A model generated the notes under the pieces. The model had not been told where the DNA came from, did not search any database, and saw only the letters and a program-made list of their open reading frames with translations. From Desulfamplus sp. (GTDB taxonomy: Bacteria; Desulfobacterota; Desulfobacteria; Desulfobacterales; Desulfobacteraceae): a stretch of DNA of 5,637 nt. Positions 4,541-5,637 of this stretch are shown here, in pieces. How positions within the stretch are numbered: position 1 is the first letter of the stretch; each line of letters starts with the position of its first letter. Location: NCBI GenBank assembly GCA_015233755.1, contig JADFXA010000158.1, positions 1 through 5,637 of the forward strand, read 5' to 3'. A program made the translations under genes and the position numbers.

Positions 4541-5637
4541 TTAATTTTTAGGAGTTAGTTTCTTTTCCAACTCAATGATTTTTTTACGTATGGCAGGTAG
4601 TTTGGGCAAAATAGAAGCAACTTTTAGCCATAACTTATGAGGCATCGCTGGAACGCCCGAAACAATTTGCCCAGATTCCAAATCGCTTAAAACACCAGCA
4701 GCAGGTCCAACAATAGCACCATCACCAATTCTAAGGTGTCCTGATATTCCAGCTTTCCCGGCAAGAATAACCCTTTTTCCAATAACAGTGCTTCCAGCAA
4801 TTCCAACTTGTGCAACAATTAAAGAGTGTTCTCCAACTATCACATTATGGGCAATATGGACAAGATTGTCTGTCTTAACTCCTTTTTGAATCCATGTACG
4901 TCCCAATGTGCCTCTGTCAATTGTATTACAAGCTCCAATCTCGACATCATCATCAATTTGGACAAACCCTGCATGAGGTATCTTTTCATTTACCCCACCT
5001 CCACCAGAGCTATCTTCTATATCTGAGCTATCTTGAGTAAATCCAAATCCATCGCTTCCAATAACTGTACCAGAGTTTATAATAACCCGTGAACCTATTT
5101 TTGTTCTCTCCATTATTGTGACATTTGGCTTTATTACAGTATTATTACCAATTACTACATTATCACCAATATAAACGCCGTGCATTATTTCGACATTATC
5201 TCCAATTCCAACGCAATCTCCTATAGTTACATGGTGCCCTATTGTGAGACTATTATTATAAATAAAGTTTTTACCAATAACACTATCTTTAGCAATGGTT
5301 TGGTTGGGTTTCTTTGAAGGGTGAAAAAGGGATAAAATTCTGAAAAATTTACGTTTTGGGTTTTTGGTTTTTATTAGAGATAACGAAAGAAGTATTTTTT
5401 TGTCAAATCTTAATGCTTGGGTATCACTATCTTTTTTATTAGCAAACTCTTCTGACAACAGAATATCAAAATCCTCTGGAACAATAACTGCCCCTGCACA
5501 CGTTCGATCTAATGCTTTCAAAAATTTTGGATCAGAGGCAAATGTTATTTCGCCTTTCTTTGCTTCATAAAAAGATGAGACCCCAAATATTTCAAGAGTC
5601 TCATCTCCAATCACCTTACCATCAATCTTATGAGCTA
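4541..5637 (-). CDS. lpxD: UDP-3-O-acylglucosamine N-acyltransferase (LpxD), start beyond window
   Basis: LpxD adds the N-linked 3-hydroxyacyl chain to UDP-3-O-acyl-glucosamine in the cytoplasm. Numbering from the first whole codon (5635), 364 residues are visible. The frame stays open to the window edge, reading AHKIDGKVIGDETLEIFGV. This is the usual LpxD N-terminal uridine-binding domain, so the GTG at 5614 is internal and perhaps ten to fifteen residues are missing. The domain ends with NPKRKFFRILSLFHP (about 92-106). Hexapeptide repeats follow (IGKNFIYNNSLTIGHHVTIG onward), then SGTVIGSDGFGF (188-199), EIGACNTIDRGTLG (232-245), HIAHN with catalytic His263 (E. coli His239), SGH (298-300), SGVPAMPHKLW (326-336) and a C-terminal helix rich in Lys and Glu. 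Two oddities: about twenty extra residues around 58-90, and a Ser/Asp/Gly insert at 203-217 in place of the usual short loop before KIP. The ending VASILPKLPAIRKKI recalls desulfobacterial LpxD. Confidence 0.95.
   Translation of the reverse strand, partial: AHKIDGKVIGDETLEIFGVSSFYEAKKGEITFASDPKFLKALDRTCAGAVIVPEDFDILLSEEFANKKDSDTQALRFDKKILLSLSLIKTKNPKRKFFRILSLFHPSKKPNQTIAKDSVIGKNFIYNNSLTIGHHVTIGDCVGIGDNVEIMHGVYIGDNVVIGNNTVIKPNVTIMERTKIGSRVIINSGTVIGSDGFGFTQDSSDIEDSSGGGGVNEKIPHAGFVQIDDDVEIGACNTIDRGTLGRTWIQKGVKTDNLVHIAHNVIVGEHSLIVAQVGIAGSTVIGKRVILAGKAGISGHLRIGDGAIVGPAAGVLSDLESGQIVSGVPAMPHKLWLKVASILPKLPAIRKKIIELEKKLTPKN

Noticed and set aside
1..5637. A new defence, mobile or secretion system
   Set aside because: All coding sequence is accounted for by well-known lipid A and amino-acid uptake families. 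No transposase, integrase, CRISPR array, tRNA, attachment site or unexplained gene is visible.

Overview
The window reads as part of a chromosome of an AT-rich Gram-negative bacterium. All supported genes lie on the minus strand, so transcription runs from high to low coordinates. Four genes belong to the lipid A (Raetz) pathway, which by itself implies an outer membrane with lipopolysaccharide. The use of LpxI (not LpxH), the gene order lpxD-lpxA-lpxI-lpxB, and the style of the LpxI and LpxD proteins resemble Desulfobacterota ('Deltaproteobacteria') most closely. The taxonomic guess is from memory of family sequences only; an alphaproteobacterium or another LpxI-bearing lineage remains possible.

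Layout in transcription order: lpxD (5637 to 4541, its first codons lie beyond the window edge); a 144-base gap with a repeat-like hairpin and a possible promoter; lpxA (4396 to 3626); a 75-base gap with a possible extended -10 promoter; lpxI (3550 to 2714); a 62-base gap with TTGTTA/TAACAA inverted repeats; lpxB (2651 to 1458, TTG start). A 155-base gap holds a good sigma-70-type promoter directly after the lpxB stop and a leader ending in a strong ribosome binding site. Then comes aapJ (1302 to 283), the periplasmic binding protein of a general L-amino-acid ABC transporter. A 138-base gap with two stem-loops follows, and then the first 48 codons of the permease gene aapQ, cut by the left window edge. 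No stretch of 300 bases lacks a gene.

How the genes work together: LpxA adds the 3-O-acyl chain to UDP-GlcNAc, LpxD (after LpxC, not in this window) adds the N-linked chain, LpxI hydrolyses UDP-diacylglucosamine to lipid X and UMP, and LpxB joins lipid X to another UDP-diacylglucosamine to make the disaccharide precursor of lipid A. The aap genes form a separate nutrient-uptake unit with its own promoter.

I found no sign of a new defence, mobile or secretion system. The points most worth a second look are a 33-base palindromic element present twice (29/33 identical) in two unrelated gaps, the two stem-loops between aapJ and aapQ, a Ser/Asp/Gly insert in LpxD that looks made by an 18-base duplication, and the missing fabZ between lpxD and lpxA.
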